Assembly (NCBI GenBank): GCA_036136335.1
Contig: JAYZQT010000039.1
Span: 1-64,000, forward strand
Source of the DNA: JAYZQT01 sp036136335
GTDB lineage: Bacteria; Pseudomonadota; Alphaproteobacteria; MPNO01; UBA830
DNA: 64,000 nt
Reading direction: 5' to 3'
Shown here: positions 26,122 to 34,020 of the stretch, piece after piece
Layout: each line of letters starts with the position of its first letter
How positions within the stretch are numbered: position 1 is the stretch's first letter
Notes under the pieces: model-generated
Databases searched by the model: none
What the model saw: only the letters and a program-made list of their open reading frames with translations
Told to the model about the DNA's origin: nothing
Made by a program: the position numbers and the translations under genes

Positions 26122-26766
26122 CTATGCCGCCTTCGCAAATTCGGCCATTACCTCTTCTTCAAAGGCAATAACGTTCTTGAAGCTAGCGCGCTGTTTCATG
26201 CGATTAAAATGGGAAACGCAGTGTTTAAAGGTGGAGAGGTCGTGGCCGAACTGTGTGGCGCGACGAAAACACCAGAAAAAATGCGCATCCACCGCCGTGA
26301 AGTGATCGAAAAAAAACTCATTTTCTCCCAACAGATTTTCAGCGATTTCAAAATTTTCAAATAGAAATTCTTTTGCAAGGTCTCGAATACTTGCCTCGGT
26401 GCCTGGGATATCGCAGAACCGGAAAGGGTTGTGTGTCCGTGAGAGATGAGGGTGAATTCCCGAAGAACACCAGGACATCAGCGAAACTGCCTTCACCTGA
26501 TCCCAGGGTTCAATTGGCAAAATTTTTGCTGCCGGAAACTGCTGAGAAAGCCACAAGTGCATCGCTACGTTCTCGGTAAGTATCTTGCCGTCGATCACCA
26601 ATACTGGAACTTTGTGTTTAGGATTCACTGCCAGAAATTCCGGTGACATGTGCTGCTGTTTTCCAAAATTGACTCGTCGCACCTCGAATTCGACCTGTGC
26701 CTCCGTCAGGGTCACATATGGGACCAAAGCGCATGTGGTCGGTGCGTAATACAGGATAATGTCCAT
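26122..26766 (-). CDS. Glutathione S-transferase family protein
   Basis: A 214-aa protein with an N-terminal thioredoxin-like domain (MDIILYYAPTTCALVPYV; the PTTCA segment occupies the active-site loop) including the cis-Pro segment KVPVLVIDG and the GSH-binding LTENVAMHLWL, then an all-helical C-terminal domain. GGAGGA lies close before the ATG. It could conjugate, isomerise or dehalogenate an electrophilic intermediate. It is divergent from the ABM gene across a 170-base promoter region. Confidence 0.85.
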   Translation of the reverse strand: MDIILYYAPTTCALVPYVTLTEAQVEFEVRRVNFGKQQHMSPEFLAVNPKHKVPVLVIDGKILTENVAMHLWLSQQFPAAKILPIEPWDQVKAVSLMSWCSSGIHPHLSRTHNPFRFCDIPGTEASIRDLAKEFLFENFEIAENLLGENEFFFDHFTAVDAHFFWCFRRATQFGHDLSTFKHCVSHFNRMKQRASFKNVIAFEEEVMAEFAKAA

Positions 26767-26936
26767 TGGTCCTCCGGTTTTGTCTTGTTGTAGCCTGAAT
26801 GCCGAACTCCAAAGCTAGTATTCTCGAAGGCAACGCGCAATCTTTCTGGTATCATAGGGTTCGTCCTTAAGGCCGGGAGTGGTTGCGCAAAAGGGTGTAC
26901 GTTTGAAAAGGTGAAAAAATTTATGGGAGGAACGGG

Positions 26937-27224
26937 ATGGTTATTGAGATCGCGACGATTTGTGTAAAGGAAGAGACCGAGGCCGATTTTGTCCAGAACT
27001 TCGCCAATGGCGTGGAGATCCTGAAGCAGCAACCTGGTTGCCATGGTTTGCGGTGGGGAAAGCGTGTTGAGCCGGATCTTGCGTTTGTTCTGGAAGTGGA
27101 ATGGAACGAAATTGAAGACCACTTCAATTTTCGAAAAACAGAAGATTACAAAACCTTTGGCGGTTTTTTCCGGCAATATTTATCTCAGGCGCCAGAGGTC
27201 GTGCACTTTCACCCTAGTAGCTGA
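26937..27224 (+). CDS. ABM-fold (antibiotic biosynthesis monooxygenase-like) small protein
   Basis: A 95-aa protein of the dimeric alpha+beta barrel type: starts MVIEIATICVKEETEADFV, with the typical GCHGLRWGKRVE strand and a C-terminal FRQYLSQAPEVVHF. ABM proteins act as cofactor-free monooxygenases, heme-degrading enzymes or stress proteins; sequence alone does not decide. GGGAGGAAC lies just before the ATG. It is divergent from the GST gene and ends at a hairpin shared with the convergent Rieske gene. Confidence 0.75.
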   Translation: MVIEIATICVKEETEADFVQNFANGVEILKQQPGCHGLRWGKRVEPDLAFVLEVEWNEIEDHFNFRKTEDYKTFGGFFRQYLSQAPEVVHFHPSS

Positions 27225-27255
27225 CAAAGTTCGCAGGTGTTCTGGTCCGAGCCGG

Positions 27256-27287
27256 GTTTCGGTAGGTAATCAACCTACAGAAACTTT
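27256..27287 (+). terminator. Hairpin between convergent ABM and Rieske genes
   Basis: GTTTC-G-GTAGGT (27256-27267), loop AATCA, ACCTAC-A-GAAAC (27273-27284), then TTT: an 11-of-12-pair stem 31 bases behind the ABM stop. The T-run is short. On the minus strand it sits immediately behind the Rieske stop codon, so it may serve both genes. Confidence 0.5.
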
Positions 27288-27288
27288 C

Positions 27289-28350
27289 CTATTCTGCAGC
27301 CATCCTGGATTTGTCCCTAGGTTGACTGGTGGTTTCATCGGCGATCATTCCGTCAAGCATGCGAATGGCTGCCAGGGCCGCGCCGTCGTGATTTATGTCC
27401 ACCCGCTTGGGCGTAGTGCCTGCGTCTATGTTTGCCTGTTGATGTTCAATAATCCATACATCCTCACTAAACGCTTCGTGGGTGGCGTCAACGAACAGGT
27501 CGGAAACCCATTCTTCATCAATGCGGAAGTCACGGGCCTGTGCCCAGAAATAATGGGTGGTTGTTTCTGTTTCCGGGGTTATTGCATTAAGATTTCGATA
27601 GCCAAAGCCTTGTGAACGGTCACCGTTAATTGCGCCGGTGCCGGCCCGGGCCGCGCCAACGTCAAGTTTGACGAATGCGGGTGGTGTCCAGGTCACCAGC
27701 TGCCAGCGGTCGACATGCTCGCCTTCTTCAAATCCACCAATGACGCGGAACATGTTGGATACCGGAGAATCCATAACCCAGCGCGTTAGCGTTACGTCCC
27801 GTTCGCCACGCTGGTGCTTCATTTGCACTTCGGCAACAGCCTCCGTACCAAGTGTATTCTGGTGGACATAGGATAGATGGGAGAGTTCTAGCAGGTTTTC
27901 AATTAGTAACTGGTAGTTGGCCTTGAGGTGAAACAGCTCTCCTTTAGCGCGCCAGGCTGGGTCATCCATCCAGTGGAAATCTTCTATTGCATCGGGGTCT
28001 GCCAACTTTGGGTCACCCATCCATATCCATATCCATTGATATCGCTCGACTACTGGATAGGAGTGTATCCGACAATTTGGAGGGACAATGGACTGGCCCG
28101 GTACACGAATACAGATGCCGGCCGGATTATAGGTCAGGCCATGATACGGGCATTCGATGCTGTCGCCCGTGAGTCGGCCTTCCGACAGCGGGGCGTGCCG
28201 GTGGACACACTTGTCAGCGAGGGCAACGGGTGTACCGTCTTCCCGGCGGTAGAAGACCACGGGCTCTTCGAGAAGTGTTCGCCGTAGAAGATTCTGACGT
28301 CCAACTTCGGTTTCCCAGGCACCTACATACCAAGCATTTCGCAGGAACAT
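27289..28350 (-). CDS. Rieske oxygenase, VanA-like (O-demethylase/monooxygenase type)
   Basis: A 353-aa Rieske non-heme iron oxygenase: cluster ligands Cys48-x-His50 and Cys67-x-x-His70, iron-site helix ENLLELSHLSYVH. Size and N-terminus (MFLRNAWYVGAWETEVG) match vanillate demethylase VanA-type enzymes that demethylate or hydroxylate aromatic acids. No VanB-like reductase lies nearby. It is the downstream member of a minus-strand tandem with the similar gene at 28471-29496, 120 bases away, and the two appear to be diverged paralogues. GGAG lies nine bases before the ATG. Confidence 0.9.
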   Translation of the reverse strand: MFLRNAWYVGAWETEVGRQNLLRRTLLEEPVVFYRREDGTPVALADKCVHRHAPLSEGRLTGDSIECPYHGLTYNPAGICIRVPGQSIVPPNCRIHSYPVVERYQWIWIWMGDPKLADPDAIEDFHWMDDPAWRAKGELFHLKANYQLLIENLLELSHLSYVHQNTLGTEAVAEVQMKHQRGERDVTLTRWVMDSPVSNMFRVIGGFEEGEHVDRWQLVTWTPPAFVKLDVGAARAGTGAINGDRSQGFGYRNLNAITPETETTTHYFWAQARDFRIDEEWVSDLFVDATHEAFSEDVWIIEHQQANIDAGTTPKRVDINHDGAALAAIRMLDGMIADETTSQPRDKSRMAAE

Positions 28351-28430
28351 TCGGGTTCTCCAAAACAGGTCGAGACAATTCGAGGGGATCAGGATAGGCC
28401 GAGGTTAGGGTTCCGGCAATGCTTCATAAG

Positions 28431-28455
28431 GAATAACGGAGGCTGTCCGGTATTC
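28431..28455 (-). promoter_or_regulatory. Inverted repeat between the tandem Rieske genes
   Basis: GAATAACGGA (28431-28440) and TCCGGTATTC (28446-28455) are inverted copies with one mismatch around a 5-base spacer. It lies 16 bases behind the stop of the 28471 gene and upstream of the 27289 gene. There is no T-run, so an intercistronic hairpin or an operator is more likely than a terminator. The GAATA and GTATTC halves resemble the palindrome at 29681. Confidence 0.4.
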
Positions 28456-28470
28456 TGAGACGGGGCGCTG

Positions 28471-29496
28471 CTAATTCTGGTTCTGCAGTTCCGCGGTGAG
28501 CATGCCCTCTACGATCGTGCGCATCGCACGTAGCGGCTCGTCGCTTGGGATTGCCTGCATGGGCACTTCTGGCTCCGCATCCAGTGCCTCCTGTTGGTGC
28601 TCGATCGCCCAGACGTCTTCGTCAATGACGTTATTCAGGAAAGTCCATGAATCCGAAGTGGGAGCCCATTCGTGCCCTACTACCTGAAAATAATGAACAG
28701 TGTCTTCTTTTTCAGGAGTAATAAAATGATGAGGCAGTATTGCCCAGCGTCCGGCACCTACGGGAAGATTGCTGTCGGGTCCGCCACTCCCTATTTCCGC
28801 AACTCCTGTATGGACTCTGTAGAAACTAGGTCCCTGGTAATCGAGAACATGCCAGCGGTCGACGTTTTTCTGGGCGTTGGATAAACGGCCATATCCCGCA
28901 GGTGCAGGGATGTCCGGGGTCTTACGCGAAAAGTGAAAGCCGGTTTCTTCTATTTGTAGGTCGAGTTCGGCGGATCCCATATCTTCGCTCCCGCCGCCGG
29001 AAGGAATATGCAGAAATGCTACATGGAGCAGATCGGCAAGGTTGTCGTTGAGCAAGAGGTAATTTGCCTTCGCATGCCGATAAAGCCGGGTCGTGTGCCA
29101 GTCGGGTTTTTCCAGCCAGCTGCAATCGAAGATATCGTCCGGATCTGCCTGGTTTGGCGGGCCCATCCATAGCCAAACCATTCCGGCCCGCTCTATAGCA
29201 GGATAGGTACGGATTCGTATGTTTCCCGGTTTGGCCTGTCCAGGTACCTTAACGCACAGCCCGGAAGTATCGTAGGTCAGGCCGTGATAGGGGCAAATCA
29301 GGGTATCCTGATCTGTGATGCGTCCAAACGAAAGCGGCATGCGACGATGGGCACATCGGTCTTCGAGTGCTGCGACCGTTCCGTCCGTTTTGCGGAACAG
29401 GGTTACGGGATCCCCAACGATTGTGCGAGCCAGTGGTTCACTCGGTCCGACTTCGTCTGACCATGCGGCTACATACCAGCAGTTTTTGACAAACAT
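28471..29496 (-). CDS. Rieske oxygenase, VanA-like (second copy)
   Basis: A 341-aa Rieske oxygenase with cluster ligands Cys48-x-His50 and Cys68-x-x-His71 and the iron-site segment NDNLADLLHVAFLH. The N-terminus MFVKNCWYVAAWSDEVG is nearly the same pattern as in the neighbour at 27289. AGGAG lies nine bases before the ATG. It is divergent from the flavoprotein that opens the large operon at 29720, so both may answer to the palindrome in the 223-base gap. No reductase subunit is nearby. Confidence 0.9.
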   Translation of the reverse strand: MFVKNCWYVAAWSDEVGPSEPLARTIVGDPVTLFRKTDGTVAALEDRCAHRRMPLSFGRITDQDTLICPYHGLTYDTSGLCVKVPGQAKPGNIRIRTYPAIERAGMVWLWMGPPNQADPDDIFDCSWLEKPDWHTTRLYRHAKANYLLLNDNLADLLHVAFLHIPSGGGSEDMGSAELDLQIEETGFHFSRKTPDIPAPAGYGRLSNAQKNVDRWHVLDYQGPSFYRVHTGVAEIGSGGPDSNLPVGAGRWAILPHHFITPEKEDTVHYFQVVGHEWAPTSDSWTFLNNVIDEDVWAIEHQQEALDAEPEVPMQAIPSDEPLRAMRTIVEGMLTAELQNQN

Positions 29497-29680
29497 CGAT
29501 GATTCTCCTGGCTCTGGACACGATTCTCGACATGGATAGATACCACCTTATCGAGTTATGACGCTGATCAAAACTTCTTTGTTTTGGCGCGGGACCCGCG
29601 TTCGCGTCACGGATCACGCAAAAACTGGGTTAGGAAAACCAGAATACACTACCGCAGGGTAACTATGTTACTCGGTTGAT

Positions 29681-29693
29681 GAATACCGTATTC
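29681..29693. promoter_or_regulatory. Perfect palindrome, probable operator of the main catabolic operon
   Basis: GAATAC-C-GTATTC is a 13-base perfect palindrome 26 bases before the ATG at 29720. The core ATACCGTAT is the same as in the palindrome at 46910-46924. A second small inverted repeat GTAAC-TAT-GTTAC (29659-29671) lies just upstream. Location and symmetry suit a dimeric repressor such as a GntR or TetR type, but no regulator gene is in the window. Confidence 0.55.
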
Positions 29694-29719
29694 TTTGACA
29701 CGGAGAGAGTGTCGAGAGA

Positions 29720-31441
29720 ATGTCTGAATTTAACTGGGATATGGAGACGGACCTGTTGGTTGCCGGCGGTGGCCCAGGTGGCATGACGGCGGCCCTGGTG
29801 GCGTCGATCGAAGGGTTGGACGTCGTCGTCTGTGAAAAGTCAGCACAGATCGGCGGCACCGGTGCGACATCGGCGGGCACACTGTGGATTCCCGGTAACA
29901 AACCGAGCCGGGACGCAGGATTCCAGGATTCGCCGGAGGAGGCCGCGAAATACCTGGACGCCTTGATCGGCGATGACGGCACCAGCGCTTGCCGTAGGGC
30001 ATATCTCGCGGACGGCCCGGATGTTATTGATTATCTGATGGACAAGACCGACGTCCAGTTTTTGCCCTGTGGCCTGCACCCTGATTACCGCAACAACGTA
30101 CCCGGCGCGGCGAGTTCTGGCCGGGCAATCATTCCACAGAACTTCGACGGCCGCCTGCTTGGCAGGGATTTCGAGCGGGTACGCCCACCGATACCCGAAT
30201 TCATGCTGATGGGCGGCATGATGGTTGGAAAGGTCGATATTGCTGGCCTGCTGGGCCGGTACAAGTCCCTCTCGGCATGCCGCCATTCGGCTGGGATCGT
30301 TCTGCGCTACCTTGCCGACAGGATGCGCTACAGGCGCGGCACCCGGCTTGTGATGGGAAACGCACTGGTCGCGCGGTTGTTTTACAGTCTGAAAAAGCAC
30401 GACGTGCCCGTCCTGTTTGAGTCGCCAGTCGAGGATTTCGTAAAAGAGGGCGAAGTGGTGGTTGGCGCAGTGCTGGGTACCGGTGATGGCCCTCGTCGAA
30501 TTCGCGCGAAGCGGGGTATTGTCTTGGCTACAGGCGGGTTTGCCCACAATCCGAAATACCGGGAAGCCTTCATGCCCGACCCGACGCCGCACCATTCTAT
30601 GGCAGCCCACACCAATCCAGGCGACGGGCTCGCGCTGGCAGAAACGGTCAATGCAGCGATCGATTCCAAGGGCCATCAAAGCGCTGGATTCTGGACACCC
30701 GTGTCGGTTACGAAACGGCATGACGGTTCTGAGGGGCTATATCCCCATCTCGCGATGGACCGCGCCAAACCCGGACTTGTCGCGGTGAACGCTGCCGGGC
30801 GCCGTTTCGTCAATGAAGCGGTGTCCTATCATGATTTTGTCGAAGCAATGTATCGGTCACACGAGACCGTGGATACCATGCCGTCGTGGCTGATCTGTGA
30901 AACATCCTTCATCACCAAATATGGGCTTGGGGCAATTCACCCCGAAACTCGCTATCTGTCTATGCATTCCGATTCCGGCTATGTAACGGTTGCCGAAAAC
31001 CTTGAAGTTCTGGCTGCTAAGATTGGCGTTGATGCAGACGGCCTGCGAGACACAGTTGTCCGCCATAACGGGTTTGCCCGTGCAGGTGTTGATGAGGATT
31101 TTGGCAAGGGTGATCTTGAACTCAATCGGTTCAATGGCGACCCCGAACACAGCCCGAATCCGTGTCTCGCGCCAATTGAAAACGGACCATTCGCGGCGAT
31201 GGCGGTCTGGCCGGCGGAGATCGGCTGTAGCGTCGGTCTCGCCACCAATCCGGACTGTCAGGTGCTTGATGCTCAAAACACACCTATCCCGGGACTTTAC
31301 GCCTGCGGCAATGACATGGGGTCTGTCATGGCGGGCGCTTATCCTGGACCCGGTACTACGCTGGGGCCGGCGATTGTGTTTGGCTGGCGGGCGGCAATGC
31401 ATGCGGCCGGACATCCCAGCAGGCGGGGAGTGGCGGAATGA
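29720..31441 (+). CDS. FAD-dependent oxidoreductase (KstD/fumarate reductase flavoprotein type)
   Basis: A 573-aa flavoprotein with the N-terminal dinucleotide fold VAGGGPGGMTAALVAS, the substrate-loop SGRAIIPQNFDGR, and the C-terminal FAD motif GLYACGNDMGSVMAG with GPGTTLGPAIVFGW. The closest pattern is 3-ketosteroid delta-1-dehydrogenase and related desaturases or reductases acting next to a carbonyl. No other steroid genes are present, so I take it as a ring desaturase or reductase for another compound. First gene of the operon; its TGA overlaps the next ATG. Confidence 0.88.
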   Translation: MSEFNWDMETDLLVAGGGPGGMTAALVASIEGLDVVVCEKSAQIGGTGATSAGTLWIPGNKPSRDAGFQDSPEEAAKYLDALIGDDGTSACRRAYLADGPDVIDYLMDKTDVQFLPCGLHPDYRNNVPGAASSGRAIIPQNFDGRLLGRDFERVRPPIPEFMLMGGMMVGKVDIAGLLGRYKSLSACRHSAGIVLRYLADRMRYRRGTRLVMGNALVARLFYSLKKHDVPVLFESPVEDFVKEGEVVVGAVLGTGDGPRRIRAKRGIVLATGGFAHNPKYREAFMPDPTPHHSMAAHTNPGDGLALAETVNAAIDSKGHQSAGFWTPVSVTKRHDGSEGLYPHLAMDRAKPGLVAVNAAGRRFVNEAVSYHDFVEAMYRSHETVDTMPSWLICETSFITKYGLGAIHPETRYLSMHSDSGYVTVAENLEVLAAKIGVDADGLRDTVVRHNGFARAGVDEDFGKGDLELNRFNGDPEHSPNPCLAPIENGPFAAMAVWPAEIGCSVGLATNPDCQVLDAQNTPIPGLYACGNDMGSVMAGAYPGPGTTLGPAIVFGWRAAMHAAGHPSRRGVAE

Positions 31442-31953
31442 AGGAATCCTTCCGCGACAGGCTTGTCTGGGATGCTGGGCGAGGTGAAATACATGATCGT
31501 GATATTCCATATCTCCTGATTCGGCCGGACAGTCTGATGGGCATTTTCCGGTTTCTGCCCGAAGTGGACCGACCGGCTGCGTTTGAGGCCTTCGCCCGGT
31601 CCATCGCACACCATGGGCGGGGTTCTGCAGAAAGTTACCGGTCGCCCGGCGCGGCAGAGGCCGACGCGCTGCTCATCACGATTGCGGAAACTGCTCCCCA
31701 GCTTGGCTGGGGCGTCTGGACACTCGAGCGTAACGGCGAAAATGCGCTTCGGCTCCACGTCGAGAACAGTCCCTTTGCATCCGGTTACGGGAAGAGCGAT
31801 GCTCCCGTCTGCGCACCGATCTGCGGAATGCTTGAGGCGGTTGGCGGATTGATCTTCGGCGTAGATATGTTCGCACAGGAAACCGCCTGTACCGCTACAG
31901 GTGCACCCAATTGCGCGTTTGACGTTTGTTTAACCGTGGTCGATGTGCCGTGA
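31438..31953 (+). CDS. V4R-like small-molecule-binding protein
   Basis: A 171-aa soluble protein. The second half resembles the V4R (4-vinyl reductase) fold: GYGKSDAPVCAPICGMLEAVGG followed by the Cys-containing end ETACTATGAPNCAFDV. V4R domains bind hydrophobic small molecules or take part in reductase reactions and signalling. Four cysteines (VCAPIC, ETAC, PNC) could bind a metal. It is translationally coupled on both sides (ATGA with 29720 gene, GTGA with the next frame). Function in this pathway is unknown; family call is by eye. Confidence 0.55.
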   Translation: MKESFRDRLVWDAGRGEIHDRDIPYLLIRPDSLMGIFRFLPEVDRPAAFEAFARSIAHHGRGSAESYRSPGAAEADALLITIAETAPQLGWGVWTLERNGENALRLHVENSPFASGYGKSDAPVCAPICGMLEAVGGLIFGVDMFAQETACTATGAPNCAFDVCLTVVDVP

Positions 31954-32261
31954 ATATTCCCAGTCCTGACACGGTTTATGATGACGCTAACGGCACCAAA
32001 TTCTTGGTCGACACGGTTTGCGCGTCGAAAAGGTTTCCCGGCACCTGCTCGGGATATGCGCTTCCGCCGCAAAAGTCTGGGGCCGGTGTTATCGCCACCA
32101 TCTGCTCCATGGCCCGCGCGATGTTGCCGGTGGCAACTATTACTACTTCTTGCTGGATTGACCCCTCGCTGGTATCGCTCAGTAACCGACCCCGCTGGAC
32201 TTGCAGGCGGCACCAGATTACAGAATTCCCATGGCCCAGACCCTCGCACAGAAGATTATAG
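31950..32261 (+). CDS. Possible small coupled ORF before the aconitase-type subunit
   Basis: A 103-codon frame starting with GTG inside the previous stop (GTGA), like the other overlaps in this operon. Its first 60 codons (starting NIPSPDTVYDDANGTKFLVD) have third positions consistent with coding; the rest is Arg/Pro/Trp-rich and less convincing, so a frameshift near 32150 is possible. It runs 31 bases into the following gene, whose own ribosome site is poor, which would make translational coupling useful. No family recognised. Confidence 0.3.
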   Translation: MNIPSPDTVYDDANGTKFLVDTVCASKRFPGTCSGYALPPQKSGAGVIATICSMARAMLPVATITTSCWIDPSLVSLSNRPRWTCRRHQITEFPWPRPSHRRL

Positions 32262-33496
32262 CCAACGCCGCAGGACGGGAGGCAGTGTCTCACGGCGAGA
32301 TTGTGATCTGCGATGTTGATCTGGCAATGATCCACGATTCAGGCGGGCCACGCCGGGTCCAGCCTATTCTGGAAAGACTTGGAGTAGGTGTCTGGGATCC
32401 CATGAAAGTGGTCCTGATATCGGATCATTATGTGCCAGCCGTTGATGCCGAGAGTGCACGGATACTGGACATTACCCGGAAATTCGCTGCCGCCCAGAAT
32501 CTGCCCAACTTCTATGACATGCAAGGCATCTGCCACATAGTGTTACCGGAACGCGGTCACCTTAAACCGGGCATGTTTGCTGTTGGTGGCGACAGTCATT
32601 CGCCCACCGGGGGGGCGTTCGGCTGTTTCATGTTTGGCATCGGCGCGACAGATATGGCGGGTGTTCTGGCGAGCGGCCAAACGTGGATCCGGGTGCCAGA
32701 GACCATCCGAATTGAAGTCACCGGTGGTCTGCCGTTGGGGGTAGGGGCAAAAGATGTGATGCTGGCCCTTTGCGCGCGGCTCGGTATGGATGGTGGGGAT
32801 TATCAGGTGGTTGAATATACGGGCGATACGATAGCTGAATTGTCGATGCCTGAGCGCATGACGCTATGTAACATGGCCGCGGAACTTGGTGCCCAGACAG
32901 GGCTGATCGCCGCAGACGAGACGACGGTCAAGTTTATTCGCAATACGGGGGCGGAGCCCGGTGACATCGCGCGGTGGCAGACCGATGCGGATGCGTTGGT
33001 CCGCGAAACCCACGAGATTGATGTTGCGGCTCTCGGCCCGCAGGTGGCCGCCCCACACAGTCCGGTCAATTCGGGTCCGGTGGCGGACACGGCAGGCACT
33101 AGGATCGATCAGGCCTATATCGGCGCCTGCACGGGAGCTAAGCTCGCGGATCTCCAAATGGCGGCTGAAGTGCTCAGGGAACGAAGGGTGGCACCCGGTG
33201 TGCGCCTGCTTGTCGCTCCGGCGTCGCAGAAGGATATGACGGTGGCCGCCGCCGACGGCACACTCGCTATTCTGACCCAGGCTGGTGCCATTCTTATGCC
33301 ATCAGGCTGCGGCGCCTGCGCTGGCTATGGGGCCGGTGTGCTGGCGGAAGACGAGGTCTGCATTGCGTCGACCGCGCGGAACTTCAAAGGCCGGATGGGC
33401 GCGACCACATCTGAGGTCTATCTCGGCAATCCATATACGGTGGCAGCCGCGGCGGTTGCCGGTGAAATCCGCGATCCTCGGGATTTTCTGGTATGA
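32231..33496 (+). CDS. Aconitase-family dehydratase, large subunit (LeuC/DmdA-like)
   Basis: Large [4Fe-4S] subunit of a two-part hydro-lyase (421 aa from ATG 32231, MAQTLAQKIIANAAG). Cluster cysteines are visible in IGACTG and SGCGACAG; the substrate-binding GGDSHSPTGGAFG is present. The family includes isopropylmalate isomerase, homoaconitase and 2,3-dimethylmalate dehydratase. It is inside a catabolic operon far from leuA, so a role in degradation is more likely than leucine synthesis. The frame is open from 32201, but family members begin at the chosen Met. Confidence 0.9.
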   Translation: MAQTLAQKIIANAAGREAVSHGEIVICDVDLAMIHDSGGPRRVQPILERLGVGVWDPMKVVLISDHYVPAVDAESARILDITRKFAAAQNLPNFYDMQGICHIVLPERGHLKPGMFAVGGDSHSPTGGAFGCFMFGIGATDMAGVLASGQTWIRVPETIRIEVTGGLPLGVGAKDVMLALCARLGMDGGDYQVVEYTGDTIAELSMPERMTLCNMAAELGAQTGLIAADETTVKFIRNTGAEPGDIARWQTDADALVRETHEIDVAALGPQVAAPHSPVNSGPVADTAGTRIDQAYIGACTGAKLADLQMAAEVLRERRVAPGVRLLVAPASQKDMTVAAADGTLAILTQAGAILMPSGCGACAGYGAGVLAEDEVCIASTARNFKGRMGATTSEVYLGNPYTVAAAAVAGEIRDPRDFLV

Positions 33497-34020
33497 ACGT
33501 GCTGGCGACCGTACCAGGCATCATCGACCGTGCCAGGGTCTGGGCTTATGGTGATGAGGTCGATACCGATGCACTGGCGCCTGGCCTGTATATGAAAAGT
33601 TCTCCGGAAGAGATGGCTCGCCATTGCCTTGAGACCGTCGATCCGGGTTTTGTGTCCAATGTTCGCAGAGGTGACATCATTTGTGCGGGCAGAAATTTCG
33701 GTATGGGTTCGTCGCGTGAACAGGCTGCACAGTCGCTGGTTTTTCATGGTATCGCCGCAGTATTGGCGCCGTCGTTCGGCGGCATCTTTTACCGCAACGC
33801 CATCAATCATGGGCTGATGGCGCTGGTTTGCACGGATGCGCCGGAGATCGCTGCAGGCAATCATGTCTCGATCGATGCGATTGCCGGGAAGTTACGCGAC
33901 CTCGACGCGAATGCCGAATATCCATGCGAACCGATGCCTCCACATCTGCTGGCTATGCTCGCTGATGGCGGGCTGGTAACACATCTCGAAAAACGCTTTA
34001 ACCAGAAGGACAATTCATGA
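33493..34020 (+). CDS. Aconitase-family dehydratase, small (swivel) subunit (LeuD/DmdB-like)
   Basis: A 175-aa swivel-domain partner of the preceding large subunit. It has the DTDALAPGLYMKS start motif and the signature GRNFGMGSSREQAAQ, followed by FGGIFYRNAINHG. Both ends overlap neighbours by four bases (ATGA). The short 'isopropylmalate isomerase type 2/dimethylmalate dehydratase' size fits. Together the two subunits would move or add water across a C=C bond of a di- or tricarboxylate. Confidence 0.92.
   Translation: MNVLATVPGIIDRARVWAYGDEVDTDALAPGLYMKSSPEEMARHCLETVDPGFVSNVRRGDIICAGRNFGMGSSREQAAQSLVFHGIAAVLAPSFGGIFYRNAINHGLMALVCTDAPEIAAGNHVSIDAIAGKLRDLDANAEYPCEPMPPHLLAMLADGGLVTHLEKRFNQKDNS

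Noticed and set aside
29840..30721. 293-codon minus-strand frame opposite the KstD-like flavoprotein
   Set aside because: Shadow of a well-supported flavoprotein; composition rich in His, Arg and Cys with no family motif.
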